A stretch of DNA of 36,554 bases from an uncultured Anaerolineaceae bacterium (GTDB lineage Bacteria > Chloroflexota > Anaerolineae > Anaerolineales > Anaerolineaceae), in contig CALMGN010000069.1 in NCBI GenBank assembly GCA_937863605.1, positions 1 through 36,554 on the forward strand. The letters are read 5' to 3'. The notes under the pieces were generated by a model, which saw only the letters and a program-made list of their open reading frames with translations, made no database searches and had not been told where the DNA came from. Made by a program: the position numbers and the translations under genes. Shown in pieces: positions 16,208 through 24,139 of the stretch (position 1 is its first letter; each line of letters begins with the position of its first letter).

Positions 16208-16513
16208 ATGGACGATCCGTGTCGCGAGATCCTGCCTTTAGTCAAGCAACCCGACCTGGCTGAACAGGACCAACAAAGCACAGTTTATTTAGGAATTGAT
16301 GGGTTGAATTGTGGAAATTGCGCCAATCGGGTACGTAATTCATTACTCACCACTTACGGAGTGACCGCTGTAACGATCGATCAACCACAGGGTCTGGGAG
16401 AAGTACGCTATAACCCCAGCCTGACCAATGTTGAGGTATTAGTAAGGTCAGTTGCCGCGGCTGGAGGCGATGGTCACCACAACTACTCTGCCGTGGTCCT
16501 TTCCATGGATTAA
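16208..16513 (+). CDS. Single HMA-domain metal-binding protein
   Basis: A 101-residue cytoplasmic protein. After about 30 less ordered residues comes one HMA domain with GLNCGNCANRV (CxxC), a NPSLTNVEVLVRSVAAAGG helix and a final GDGHHNYS segment. It differs from CopZ-like chaperones in the long N-terminal extension and in the Asn before the first Cys. It is probably a copper chaperone. The ATG at 16208 has AAGGAG nine bases upstream and is preferred over a GTG at 16199. A terminator follows directly, so it is a single-gene unit under the operator at 16075. Confidence 0.85.
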   Translation: MDDPCREILPLVKQPDLAEQDQQSTVYLGIDGLNCGNCANRVRNSLLTTYGVTAVTIDQPQGLGEVRYNPSLTNVEVLVRSVAAAGGDGHHNYSAVVLSMD

Positions 16514-16526
16514 CCCCTTTCCGAAA

Positions 16527-16560
16527 CAAAAAGAGGCCAGCCAAAGGCTGGTCTTTTTTG
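16527..16560. terminator. Intrinsic terminator, probably bidirectional
   Basis: CCAGCC/GGCTGG with an AAA loop, extended by GU and AT pairs and flanked by AAAAAG and CTTTTTT. It ends the HMA transcript and lies 16 bases from the stop of the convergent M23 peptidase gene. Confidence 0.85.
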
Positions 16561-16575
16561 TTGAGCTTCAGCCGC

Positions 16576-17631
16576 TCACGGCAGGAAATTTGCTGGATTG
16601 AGGAAGCTGCCGCCATCTACTCGGATGCGAAAATCGATATGGTCACCAGTGGAATTACCGGTACTGCCCGATTCAGCGATTTGTTCTCCCTGCAGCACCC
16701 CCTGGCCGGCAGACACCAGGTTGAAGGAATTATGGGCGTAATATGTCCAATATCCATTACCATGGTCGATAATGATGAGATTGCCATAACCAGTTGTATC
16801 CCAACCTGAAAAGATGACAGTACCGTTGTCGGAGGCGAAAATCGGCTGGCGATAATAGGTGTCGATATCGATAGCCGGATGGCCGCTCCAATATGGCTGG
16901 GTGATGATGATCGGTGATACCGGCCAGGTGAAATAACCGCTGCCCGTGTAGATCAAATTTCCGGAATAAAATCCGGGTGACTTTCGCCCTTTGCCCGGCA
17001 CCACAGCCGGGCCTGGTTCGCGCCAAACAACAGGATTAATGCCGCCAGGAACGATGATTTTGGCTCCGACCGGTAATTTCTCAGCATGTGCCAGACCTGC
17101 TAAATCGTTGCCCGGGTAATTCTGAATGGTTTCGTATGGGACACCATGCAGGAGTTGCAGCCGGTCGAGGGTGTCGATGTCCGACACCGTGTGCAGCACA
17201 CCGTCCGTAGGCAGTATGTTGATGACCCGATCGATCTGAAGGTCGCCGGCATCTGCGCTCATGCCCTCATTGCCCCACAAGATACTTTCGATCCGCAGGT
17301 TGAATTTTTGCGAGATGGACCAGGGTGTATCGCCTTTTTGCACGGTATATTTGAAAACTTTAAAACGCGGGCGCTCGGGGCGCTCGGTATGCACTTGAGC
17401 CAGGCGTGTAATACCGGTAATTCGGTCGATGGAGGCTTCTATCCTTGGCAGTGGTACCACAACTGGGGCCGGCGCAACTTCCGGCGCCGGTGTGGGGGTT
17501 ACCGTTATGGATGGGAACCGGTTAAAGCCTGCTGCAACCGGTGCACCACTTATGGTCAGGGCAATGATCGCCAGTCCCAGTGATAACACCCGTTTTCCAG
17601 GCCAAAAATTCAGTTTTTTGCGTAAGGTCAT
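16576..17631 (-). CDS. Exported LysM / M23-type peptidase with altered zinc motif
   Basis: A 351-residue protein with a signal peptide (about 1-34), a Pro/Val-rich linker, one clear LysM domain (FKYTVQKGDTPWSISQKFNL, about 93-140), a second degenerate LysM (about 145-195), and an M23 domain (about 235-351). M23 motifs are GHPAIDID (His251, Asp255), TYYAHNS (His300) and GNSTGDHIDFRI. In ordinary M23 enzymes the last motif is HxH and its second His binds zinc; here it is His331-Ile-Asp333. Zinc could still be held by Asp, or activity may be lost and the protein may only bind peptidoglycan. It is a single gene between terminators, with no operator copy. Confidence 0.88.
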   Translation of the reverse strand: MTLRKKLNFWPGKRVLSLGLAIIALTISGAPVAAGFNRFPSITVTPTPAPEVAPAPVVVPLPRIEASIDRITGITRLAQVHTERPERPRFKVFKYTVQKGDTPWSISQKFNLRIESILWGNEGMSADAGDLQIDRVINILPTDGVLHTVSDIDTLDRLQLLHGVPYETIQNYPGNDLAGLAHAEKLPVGAKIIVPGGINPVVWREPGPAVVPGKGRKSPGFYSGNLIYTGSGYFTWPVSPIIITQPYWSGHPAIDIDTYYRQPIFASDNGTVIFSGWDTTGYGNLIIIDHGNGYWTYYAHNSFNLVSAGQGVLQGEQIAESGSTGNSTGDHIDFRIRVDGGSFLNPANFLP

Positions 17632-17819
17632 ATTGGTTAATTATCCTCGAGATGATTGATCCATTGTAGCTTTCAGGGGGACTGGTTCAAACGAGCAATT
17701 CTGCGAAATTATTTACCCGTAATAATGCTTGTATAGAATGGAGCGTTTTGTACGGTATCCACCGAAAACCAATTCATTTATGCTTAGGATGCCATTAATA
17801 TTCCAGCGAAAGTATCCCC

Positions 17820-18476
17820 ATGCATCCGATCCCCAGAAAAACAACTCCTCATGTGCTAACCTATATCATCCTGGGGGGATTGCTGCTGGGTCTCCTCGTT
17901 GCCTGGCAATGGAATCGCGCCACAGGTGTGCAAAAAACTGCCGGCCTGCCAAACCAATCTGCTGATCGATCGGCAACGCCGGTATACTTTTTCTCAGTCC
18001 CAGCCCAACCTACCGAAGAGACTCTTACAATTAACCTCGGCGCCCCGGCAGTCGGCACAATCGCTCCTGACTTTGTGCTCTTTGACGTTAACGCAAATCC
18101 TTTTCGACTTTCAGAATTACGCGGCTCGGTCGTCGTGATTAATTTCTGGGCAAGCTGGTGCGACCCATGCCGGGAAGAAATGCCCATTCTTCAGGACCTG
18201 TACGAGCGCTATTCTATGGACGGCCTGATCATCCTGGGTGTGAATACGACCTACACTGATTCCTGGGAAGATGCTGTTTCCTTCGCTAAGGAATTGGGGC
18301 TGACCTTCCCGATCCTGTTTGACGACACGGGTGCTGTGGGCGAAACCCTGTATAAAGTATTTGGTTTACCGACATCGTATTGGATCGATCGTGATGGGGT
18401 CATCCGGTCATTCCAATTAGGGGCGTTAACCGAAGACCAGATGCTGGTGATCCTCTCCTCATTATTAGAACTCTAA
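17820..18476 (+). CDS. Membrane-anchored TlpA/ResA-like thioredoxin
   Basis: A 218-residue protein with one N-terminal membrane anchor (about 12-31), a Thr/Pro-rich linker and an AhpC-TSA/Redoxin-type thioredoxin domain from about 75. The motif NFWASWCDPCREEMP holds the active CxxC (114, 117), and GLPTSYWIDRDG carries the cis-Pro loop. It is likely to reduce apocytochrome c or copper-site thiols outside the cell. A second protein of the same type is encoded at 20901. The ATG at 17820 has no clear ribosome site, and no good operator copy is found in the 188 bases upstream. Only degenerate half-matches were seen there. Confidence 0.88.
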   Translation: MHPIPRKTTPHVLTYIILGGLLLGLLVAWQWNRATGVQKTAGLPNQSADRSATPVYFFSVPAQPTEETLTINLGAPAVGTIAPDFVLFDVNANPFRLSELRGSVVVINFWASWCDPCREEMPILQDLYERYSMDGLIILGVNTTYTDSWEDAVSFAKELGLTFPILFDDTGAVGETLYKVFGLPTSYWIDRDGVIRSFQLGALTEDQMLVILSSLLEL

Positions 18477-18498
18477 CCAGATCACAGGGAGTTTAATC

Positions 18499-18564
18499 AG
18501 GCATTTTTGCCTATAGCGGCATGTTGATTCTGCCCTTTGTCGGGCACATTGAGCGAAGTAAACT
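18499..18564 (+). promoter_or_regulatory. Palindromic operator (18499-18512) with -10 box TAAACT
   Basis: AGGCA-TTTT-TGCCT is one of the best copies. TAAACT (18559-18564) begins 53.5 bp from its centre, one base shorter than most. TTGTCG lies 16 bp upstream of it as a poor -35. The start site would be near 18571, 28 nt before the DUF1573 gene. Confidence 0.65.
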
Positions 18565-18598
18565 CAAACCATAGCCTGTCCAAAAAAGGAGAATTCCC

Positions 18599-19090
18599 TT
18601 GGCGCGGTCTAAAACTAAATTACCTCCACGCAAAGCCCGAAGAAAGAACGTTCCCATTTGGTTGATACTGAGTGGGATTGGTTTGATTTTGGTAGCATTG
18701 GTCGTGTTTCTCAGCTCCATCGGTCCTAAAAAGGCTGATATCGAAGTGACCGGAGCCCCGAAACTCAAAGTTGAACAGGAAGTTTACGATTACGGCGATG
18801 TCAAATTGGGTGGCGTCCCCATTCGGACGGTGGTTAAAGTCACGAATGTTGGCGACCAACCGCTGCGATTTAAAGAAGCGCCGTATGTCGAAGTATTGGA
18901 AGGGTGTTGACCGCCTAATCCTGCCATCGGTTCGATGGCTCTCAAACCCGGTGAGACCACCAATATTTCCATGGAATTCTTCATGCACGGCGATATGGGA
19001 GGTTATCATAATTTCAGCCTCCACCTGGTCACCAACGACCCGGCAGAACCCGATAAAACCATCTCCATCCGCTCCAATTGGGTTGAGTAA
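18599..19090 (+). CDS. DUF1573-type membrane-anchored protein, probable selenoprotein (Sec at codon 104)
   Basis: Read with TGA at 18908-18910 as selenocysteine, this is a 163-residue protein with a basic N-terminus, one membrane anchor (about 19-42) and an extracytoplasmic beta domain. The domain has DYGDVKLGGVPIRTVVKVTNVGDQPL, typical of DUF1573. After EVLEGC comes the TGA, and the same frame goes on for 59 codons (PPNPAIGSMALKPGETTN, then MEFFMHGDMGGYHNFSLHLV) to a TAA at 19088. As I recall, related Chloroflexota proteins have Cys-Cys-Pro-Pro here. The TGA is ordinary stop in hemB, hemC, hemD, hemE, hemL and lgt, so the code is not reassigned. Start is TTG at 18599 after AGGAG. A premature stop is the alternative, but the intact downstream frame argues against it. 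Confidence 0.82.
18908..18939 (+). promoter_or_regulatory. Putative bacterial SECIS element
   Basis: After the TGA, GCCATC (18923-18928) and GATGGC (18934-18939) form a 6-bp stem with loop GGTTC; an inner G-C pair could shorten the loop to GTT. Counting the U of UGA as 1, the loop has G22, G23 and U24. These are the same positions as the SelB-binding G23 and U24 of the E. coli fdhF element as I remember it. Spacing from UGA to loop is 18 nt, within the usual bacterial range. Confidence 0.7.
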
Positions 19091-19094
19091 TGAT

Positions 19095-19125
19095 AAAGAG
19101 CGCCCTGGAACACAGGGCGCTCTTT
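19095..19125 (+). terminator. Intrinsic terminator after the DUF1573 gene
   Basis: A perfect 12-bp stem (AAAGAGCGCCCT / AGGGCGCTCTTT) with loop GGAACAC, four bases after the TAA at 19090. The stem ends in TTT. Its place directly behind the TAA, not behind the TGA, supports the longer reading of the gene. Confidence 0.75.
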
Positions 19126-19150
19126 ACGCTTAACAGGAATCCTCCCATTT

Positions 19151-20149
19151 ATGTCTCTACAAAACACCCCCCCACCGCAAGAAGAAATTTCCATGCCTGA
19201 ACCAACGCAGAGTGTGCTTCCTCGTCGCCGTCAGGATCTGCGCCGCGGCGCCAGACCCTGGTGGCTGCTGGTCGCCATTCTGACCTATGTGATGGGTTTG
19301 GCCAGTGGATACGGAATCTGGGGTCGACAGCAATCGGCAGGCCAGGCCAAAAGCAATCCTTCCGCAGAATATGCAGCACTTGTAGAGCAAATTAACCCGA
19401 AGGAGGGATATATTCTCCCGGTCGATTTTGGCGACCTTGGCCCTCAAATGATGGCAGCCGGGGTTTTTGACCGTGAACAGTTTATTCAAGTGTATCAAAA
19501 TGCCAATCAGCCGCTGACCAATGACCAGATGTCCATGCTGGACGGGACACACAGCGGTCCGGTGGTAATGAACAACGAAAACGCCTATTTCCTGCTCAAT
19601 TTCCTGTGGGGGCTGGGTCTTTCCAACAATAATCCAGTGCTCGATTCCGGCGCCATTCAAAAAAGCGGTCAAAATGGCGTTGAGGGTTTTGCCTCAACCG
19701 GCGGATGGACTTTGGCCACAAAGCCTATTCGGGAGATCTTCTCTACCTCTAAACATTTTGTCCTGAATGCGGAGCAGCAAAAACGCCTGGAAGAAGCCGC
19801 GGCTGCAGTATACCGCCCCTGCTGCGACAATCCGACGCATTTCCCGGACTGCAACCACGGCATGGCCATGCTGGGCCTGCTCGAATTGATGGCTTCACAA
19901 AATGTCAGCCTGGGAGAGATGCTGGAAGCCGCGAAATATGTCAATGCATTCTGGTATCCACAGCAAACCCTTGAACAGGCCGTCTATTTCCAGAATACAG
20001 AGGGCAAAGCCTACCAGGATGTGGAAGCGAACCTTATCCTTGGGTTCCAATATTCTTCGTTGTCCGGTTTCAAGCAGATTCACCAGCTTTTGGAAACGAA
20101 TGGCTGGCTGCCGCAAGCTCCGAATGGTGGCGGGAGCTGCGGCGTGTAA
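19151..20149 (+). CDS. Membrane-anchored Cys-rich protein of unknown function
   Basis: A 332-residue protein with one N-terminal membrane segment (about 38-58) and a long extracytoplasmic domain. Its centre has VYRPCCDNPTHFPDCNHGMAMLG (about 219-241), where three Cys and two His are arranged like a metal or haem ligand set, and the C-terminus ends GGGSCGV. I do not recognise a named family. Helices with Leu and Tyr dominate the second half. The ATG at 19151 is used; its ribosome site (AGGA, 12 bases away) is distant, and an ATG at 19193 is possible. A terminator lies on each side, so its promoter is either read-through or within 19126-19150. Context suggests a role in copper or cytochrome assembly. 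Confidence 0.78.
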   Translation: MSLQNTPPPQEEISMPEPTQSVLPRRRQDLRRGARPWWLLVAILTYVMGLASGYGIWGRQQSAGQAKSNPSAEYAALVEQINPKEGYILPVDFGDLGPQMMAAGVFDREQFIQVYQNANQPLTNDQMSMLDGTHSGPVVMNNENAYFLLNFLWGLGLSNNNPVLDSGAIQKSGQNGVEGFASTGGWTLATKPIREIFSTSKHFVLNAEQQKRLEEAAAAVYRPCCDNPTHFPDCNHGMAMLGLLELMASQNVSLGEMLEAAKYVNAFWYPQQTLEQAVYFQNTEGKAYQDVEANLILGFQYSSLSGFKQIHQLLETNGWLPQAPNGGGSCGV

Positions 20150-20173
20150 GCAGCGCCATAGGCAGGGTCGAAT

Positions 20174-20205
20174 AGCAGAGGAAGGCATCTTCTGCTTTTT
20201 ATTTT
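20174..20205 (+). terminator. Intrinsic terminator
   Basis: AGCAGAGGA (20174-20182) pairs with TCTTCTGCT (20188-20196) with one mismatch, loop AGGCA, followed by TTTTATTTT. It ends the transcript of the Cys-rich protein gene. Confidence 0.8.
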
Positions 20206-20234
20206 AAACAACATAGATCACCGAATTTCGGACT

Positions 20235-20301
20235 AAGCATAAATGCTTAACAACATCCCCGAGAATATACGCTGATGAAAAAGAATGCCGGCCGATATAC
20301 T
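20235..20301 (+). promoter_or_regulatory. Palindromic operator (20235-20248) with -10 box TATACT
   Basis: AAGCA-TAAA-TGCTT, extended to TAAGCATAAATGCTTA (20234-20249), is a nearly perfect palindrome. TATACT (20296-20301) begins exactly 54.5 bp from the centre. It should drive the five-gene cytochrome c maturation operon starting at 20361. Confidence 0.75.
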
Positions 20302-20360
20302 GTAATTTGGCTATCGGTGTTTAATTGCCAAATTTCCCCTGACGTAAATAATTTGCGATT

Positions 20361-20879
20361 ATGTCATCCTACAAATGGCTTCCTATTCTATTGATCCTGC
20401 TCGGGGGAGCAGTGTTGTTGACAATGGTCATCTTCAGTATATTTGGGTTTCCTCAACCCAACCAAAAAACCGACCTTGCACTGCCGCCTCAACTAGGCGG
20501 TTATTCGCTATCCAAACAAATTACCGGCATCGCAGCGGTATCCGAGTTTACCGAACTCCATGGGAAAAACCTGGCCATCCAGGGCGGAGTGAAAGGAATA
20601 TATGGGGAGTGGGGCGTAGCTACCGTCTGGGTGGCGGTAGCCCAGACTGAAAATGCTGCCTGGCAATTGATGACCGACATGGAAGCAAAAATCGCTGAAG
20701 GCCGGTCGCCTTTTACCATCCAAACACCCATGGTCGTGAACGGTCGGACCATCAACGTATTAGATGGAATGGACCAATCCCATTTTTACTTTTTATCCGG
20801 AAAAGCTCTCATATGGTTGGCTGCAAACCCCACCATCGCCGGCCAGGCTTTGCAGGATGCACTCAATTTTTATCCATAA
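20361..20879 (+). CDS. Membrane-anchored protein of unknown function, first in the ccm operon
   Basis: A 172-residue protein with an N-terminal membrane segment (about 7-29) and a soluble extracytoplasmic domain without Cys. The segment GGYSLSKQITGIAAVSEFTELHGK and the later DQSHFYFLSGKALIWLAA suggest a small alpha/beta domain, but I do not recognise the family. No clear ribosome site precedes the ATG at 20361, and there is no better start in frame. It is 21 bases ahead of the CcmG-like gene and has the operator and TATACT promoter in front, so it is the first gene of that operon. A helper role in cytochrome c or thiol handling is inferred only from place. Confidence 0.72.
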   Translation: MSSYKWLPILLILLGGAVLLTMVIFSIFGFPQPNQKTDLALPPQLGGYSLSKQITGIAAVSEFTELHGKNLAIQGGVKGIYGEWGVATVWVAVAQTENAAWQLMTDMEAKIAEGRSPFTIQTPMVVNGRTINVLDGMDQSHFYFLSGKALIWLAANPTIAGQALQDALNFYP

Positions 20880-20900
20880 GATTGTTCGAATAGGAGCCTT

Positions 20901-21491
20901 ATGACGGATACCAATTCGGAATTAATTGCGGTATTCCAGCCGGAACAAAAACCGCCATCAAAATTCTGGTCTGCAGGCGGCCGATATTTTGTTGTCTTTC
21001 TAGTGGTTGGGTTGATCGCACTGCTGGCCTGGGGGTTGGTGCAGGCATCAAAGACGCCTTTGGAAGAAGGCATGGCGCCTGATTTTACTTTAACCAGCTT
21101 CGACGGTAGCACCTATACCCTTTCCGATTTGCGCGGACAGGTGGTCATCATCAACTTTTGGGCATCCTGGTGCCCGCCCTGCCGCGAAGAGGCCGCTTAC
21201 CTTGAACGCACCTGGCGTAAATACAAGGATCAGGGTGTCATTTTCATCGGGGTGGATTATGCCGACGCAGAAAAGCCAGCCCTGGCTTATATCGATGAAT
21301 TTGATATCACCTATTTTAACGGCCCCGACCTGGGCACTCGCATTTCGCAGCAATTCAACATTAAAGGGGTGCCAGAAACCTATTATGTGGCTAAGGATGG
21401 CACCCTGCGGGGCAATCACATTGGTCCGTTGTTCCCACCGGAGCTGGATAACCGCATTGACGAGTTGTTGAAAGAGACGTACACAAAATAA
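20901..21491 (+). CDS. CcmG/TlpA-like membrane-anchored thiol reductase
   Basis: A 196-residue protein with one membrane anchor (about 29-49) and a thioredoxin-like domain. MAPDFTLTSFDGSTYTLSDLRGQ leads to the active motif NFWASWCPPCREEAAYLE (CxxC at 91 and 94), and KGVPETYYVAKDG carries the cis-Pro loop. CcmG/DsbE proteins reduce the haem-binding cysteines of apocytochrome c before ligation. The neighbours CcmF, CcmH and a CcmI-like protein in the same operon support this more specific role over a general TlpA. The ATG has GGAG five to six bases upstream. Confidence 0.9.
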   Translation: MTDTNSELIAVFQPEQKPPSKFWSAGGRYFVVFLVVGLIALLAWGLVQASKTPLEEGMAPDFTLTSFDGSTYTLSDLRGQVVIINFWASWCPPCREEAAYLERTWRKYKDQGVIFIGVDYADAEKPALAYIDEFDITYFNGPDLGTRISQQFNIKGVPETYYVAKDGTLRGNHIGPLFPPELDNRIDELLKETYTK

Positions 21492-21507
21492 CGTTTTCGG
21501 AGAACTT

Positions 21508-23607
21508 ATGATCCCAGATATTGGTTTAATTGCTCTGGTCATTGCATTCGGCATGTCCGTCTATGCGACTTTGATGGCGATCAATGGTGAGTGGTCTCAA
21601 CAGGCGCGCTGGGTGGCTAGTGCCCGCAATGCGACTGTAGCTGTTTTTGGGCTGTTAACGATTTCAGTTCTGACAGTAGTCTATTCCTTATATGTGATGG
21701 ACTTCTCTCAGGCGTACGTAGCCGATGTATCCAGTACCGCCATGTCGCCTTTTCTGCGCATCACCGCCTTATGGGGCGGTCAGCAGGGGTCGGTCTTGTT
21801 CTGGGCTTGGATGATGGCTGGTTTTGTTGCTGTGGTCGTACTGCGAAAGTGGGAGTCAAACGCAGCTTTAATGCCTTACATCATCTTCGTCGCCATGTTG
21901 ACCACAACCTTCTTTGTGGGGGTGGTGGTGTTTATCACTAACCCGTTTACGAAAATGTGGCTTGTGCCTGGCGCAAAGGATCTGGTAATCGCCATTTTTC
22001 AGCCAGCCAATGGACAGCAATATATTCCGTATAACGGATCCGGGCTCAATCCCTTGTTGCGGCATTTCGGCATGATCGGCCACCCTCCGACGACCTATTT
22101 AGGCTTTACTGGCTTTGTGATTCCATTTGCCTTCGCCATCGCGGCACTGATGAAAAAAGACACCGTCAGCGATTTATGGATCCGATCGGTCCGCCGCTGG
22201 ACTCTGGTAGCCTGGATTTTCCTTTCGATTGGCTTGATCCTTGGCGGCCGTTGGGCTTACGACGTTCTGGGCTGGGGTGGTTTCTGGGGATGGGATCCTG
22301 TAGAAAATGCCATGCTCATGCCCTGGCTCACAGGCACCGCTTTCCTGCATTCGGTCATGATGACCGAAAAACGCGGCATGCTAAAGCGTTGGAATATCCT
22401 GCTCATCATCTTGACCTACTCCCTATCGCTGTTTGGCACCTTTATCACCCGCACCGGCGTAGTTGGGTCGGTGCACGCCTTCTCCAAGACCGCGCTGGGT
22501 CCAGCGTTTCTGGTGTTTATTAGCATCACATTTATCGGAGCAATGGTGCTGCTGATGTCCCGCTGGAATGACCTCAAATCTGAACATGAGATGGAGAGCA
22601 TCCTTTCCCGGGAGGCAGCGTTTGTTCTGCAAAATATGCTTTTCCTGGCCATTACCATTGCGGTCCTCTGGGGCACAGTCTTCCCTTTGATCACCGAGTT
22701 GTTTACCGAGACCAAGATCACCGTCGGACCGCCGTATTTCAAGCAGGTGACCGGACCCATGTTCATGGCGCTGATTACCCTCATGGGTATCACACCCCTT
22801 TTGGCATGGCGAAAACAATCTCCCCGCAAGCTGCTTTTGCGGTTGGCTGTCCCATTATCAGGTTCAATCGTCGCAGCCATTGCTTGGGCGTTGCTCCATC
22901 CGAAATCGCAGCTTATTTCCATTTTTTCCATGGGGATGGTGTTTTTCGTGATCATCTCCATCCTGGCGGAATTCTGGCGCGGTACCAGCATTCGCATGTC
23001 CACTCGCGGTGAGAATCCACTCCTGGCGCTGATTAAGTTGGTGATGAACAACCGCCGTCGGTTTGGCGGATATATCATCCACCTGGGTGTAGTGATGATT
23101 GCGCTTGGTTTCATTGGCGATGCTTTCTATAAACAGGAAACTCAGGGAACCGTGTCGGTCGGTGAATCGCTGACCATTGGCGAATACAGCTTACGCTTTG
23201 ACGGGTTGGAAAGCTATATGGGCTCAGACGGCCGCGAAATTGTCGAAGCGAAAACTATGCTATTCAAAGATGGCCAGCCAGTTAAAGAACTTCGCCCGCG
23301 GCGTGACTATTTCGTCGTACAGGAGCAGCCTGTAAGCATTGCCGGAGTACTTTCCACGCCTGCCGAGGACGTGTATGTACTGCTGGTTGGTTGGGAAACC
23401 GTGAGCAACCAGAGTTCGACATTTAAGATCTATGTGAATCCCTTGATCAATTGGGTTTGGATCGGAGGCTTTGTACTCGCGTTTGGGGTGCTGATTGGCG
23501 CATGGTCCAAGTCTCGCGGAAATGGTGAAGCCACCTACTCGCTCAAAAACAGGTCGGATGAGCTGGCAGGCGTTGTCCCGGTAACACAAGTCAGCACCGG
23601 AGATTAA
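21508..23607 (+). CDS. ccmF: Cytochrome c haem lyase subunit CcmF
   Basis: A 699-residue membrane protein with about 15 hydrophobic segments. The haem-handling WWD region reads WGGFWGWDPVENAMLMPWL (256-274), the usual CcmF/CcsA tryptophan-rich motif with slight change. LWGGQQGSVLFWAW (about 88-101) and FITRTGVVGSVHAFS are also typical. A large extracytoplasmic domain near the C-terminus (about 550-640) precedes a final membrane segment. CcmF works with CcmH and CcmI to attach haem to the CxxCH of apocytochrome c on the outer face of the membrane. The start follows GGAG, 16 bases after the CcmG-like gene. CcmA, B, C and E are not in the window. Confidence 0.95.
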   Translation: MIPDIGLIALVIAFGMSVYATLMAINGEWSQQARWVASARNATVAVFGLLTISVLTVVYSLYVMDFSQAYVADVSSTAMSPFLRITALWGGQQGSVLFWAWMMAGFVAVVVLRKWESNAALMPYIIFVAMLTTTFFVGVVVFITNPFTKMWLVPGAKDLVIAIFQPANGQQYIPYNGSGLNPLLRHFGMIGHPPTTYLGFTGFVIPFAFAIAALMKKDTVSDLWIRSVRRWTLVAWIFLSIGLILGGRWAYDVLGWGGFWGWDPVENAMLMPWLTGTAFLHSVMMTEKRGMLKRWNILLIILTYSLSLFGTFITRTGVVGSVHAFSKTALGPAFLVFISITFIGAMVLLMSRWNDLKSEHEMESILSREAAFVLQNMLFLAITIAVLWGTVFPLITELFTETKITVGPPYFKQVTGPMFMALITLMGITPLLAWRKQSPRKLLLRLAVPLSGSIVAAIAWALLHPKSQLISIFSMGMVFFVIISILAEFWRGTSIRMSTRGENPLLALIKLVMNNRRRFGGYIIHLGVVMIALGFIGDAFYKQETQGTVSVGESLTIGEYSLRFDGLESYMGSDGREIVEAKTMLFKDGQPVKELRPRRDYFVVQEQPVSIAGVLSTPAEDVYVLLVGWETVSNQSSTFKIYVNPLINWVWIGGFVLAFGVLIGAWSKSRGNGEATYSLKNRSDELAGVVPVTQVSTGD

Positions 23608-23611
23608 ACCG

Positions 23612-24130
23612 ATGTCAAAAATACGATTCCTGATCATTTTCTTGTTGACGGCGCTGGCCGCTCTGCTTGTGACGGTCAATGTATTGGCCCAAGATCCCGC
23701 ACCAACGACCGCCCCGCTTGTGTCCATCAGCGACAATGACGTTAATCTGGTAGCAAAAAAGTTGTACTGCCCGGTTTGCCCCAACACACCGCTCGATGTG
23801 TGTGAAACTAAGGCGTGTAAAGACTGGCGGGCGCAAATCAAAGATCAACTCTCCCAGGGCTGGACCGAGGAAGCCGTAATCGATTATTTCGTCACGCAAT
23901 ATGGTGAACGCGTGCTGGCTGAGCCAGAACGGGGCGGTTTTACCTCTCTGGTTTGGATATTGCCTGTGTTAATTTTCGCACTTGGTTTGGTTATGGTGTG
24001 GCTGGTTCTAAGGAGTTGGCGTAGTAAACGGATTTCTCAACCAGCAGTGTTGGCACCCACACCCGCGTCATCCGGACTATCAAAAAGCCTGTTGGATAAA
24101 ATCGAAGCCGAAATCCGCAAGGTAGATTAG
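23612..24130 (+). CDS. ccmH: Cytochrome c maturation protein CcmH
   Basis: A 172-residue protein with a signal peptide (1-26), the CcmH domain and one C-terminal membrane segment (about 112-134). The redox motif is KKLYCPVCPNTPLDVCETKACKDWR. Cys53 and Cys56 match the LRCxxC pair of CcmH; Cys64 and Cys69 are extra. The later VIDYFVTQYGERVLAEPERGGF is the usual CcmH helix motif. CcmH holds or reduces apocytochrome c thiols for haem ligation. It begins four bases after the ccmF stop. The second Cys pair could allow an added disulfide exchange or metal binding. Confidence 0.92.
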   Translation: MSKIRFLIIFLLTALAALLVTVNVLAQDPAPTTAPLVSISDNDVNLVAKKLYCPVCPNTPLDVCETKACKDWRAQIKDQLSQGWTEEAVIDYFVTQYGERVLAEPERGGFTSLVWILPVLIFALGLVMVWLVLRSWRSKRISQPAVLAPTPASSGLSKSLLDKIEAEIRKVD

Positions 24131-24139
24131 GAGTACTTT

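Noticed and set aside
17772-17785. Further copy of the palindrome before the TlpA-like gene (ATTCA-TTTA-TGCTT), and another near 17693 (GAGCA-ATTC-TGCGA)
   Set aside because: One half-site is poor in each, and no -10-like hexamer lies at the 54.5-bp distance, unlike the accepted copies.
18908-18910. TGA as a sense codon by genetic code change
   Set aside because: hemB, hemC, hemD, hemE, hemL and lgt end in TGA at the expected protein lengths, so UGA is a stop in this genome.
22416-23114. Long open frame opposite ccmF (also 2002-2460 opposite hemB and 8833-9324 opposite lgt and HMA)
   Set aside because: They lie wholly or mostly opposite strongly supported genes and have no motifs of their own.
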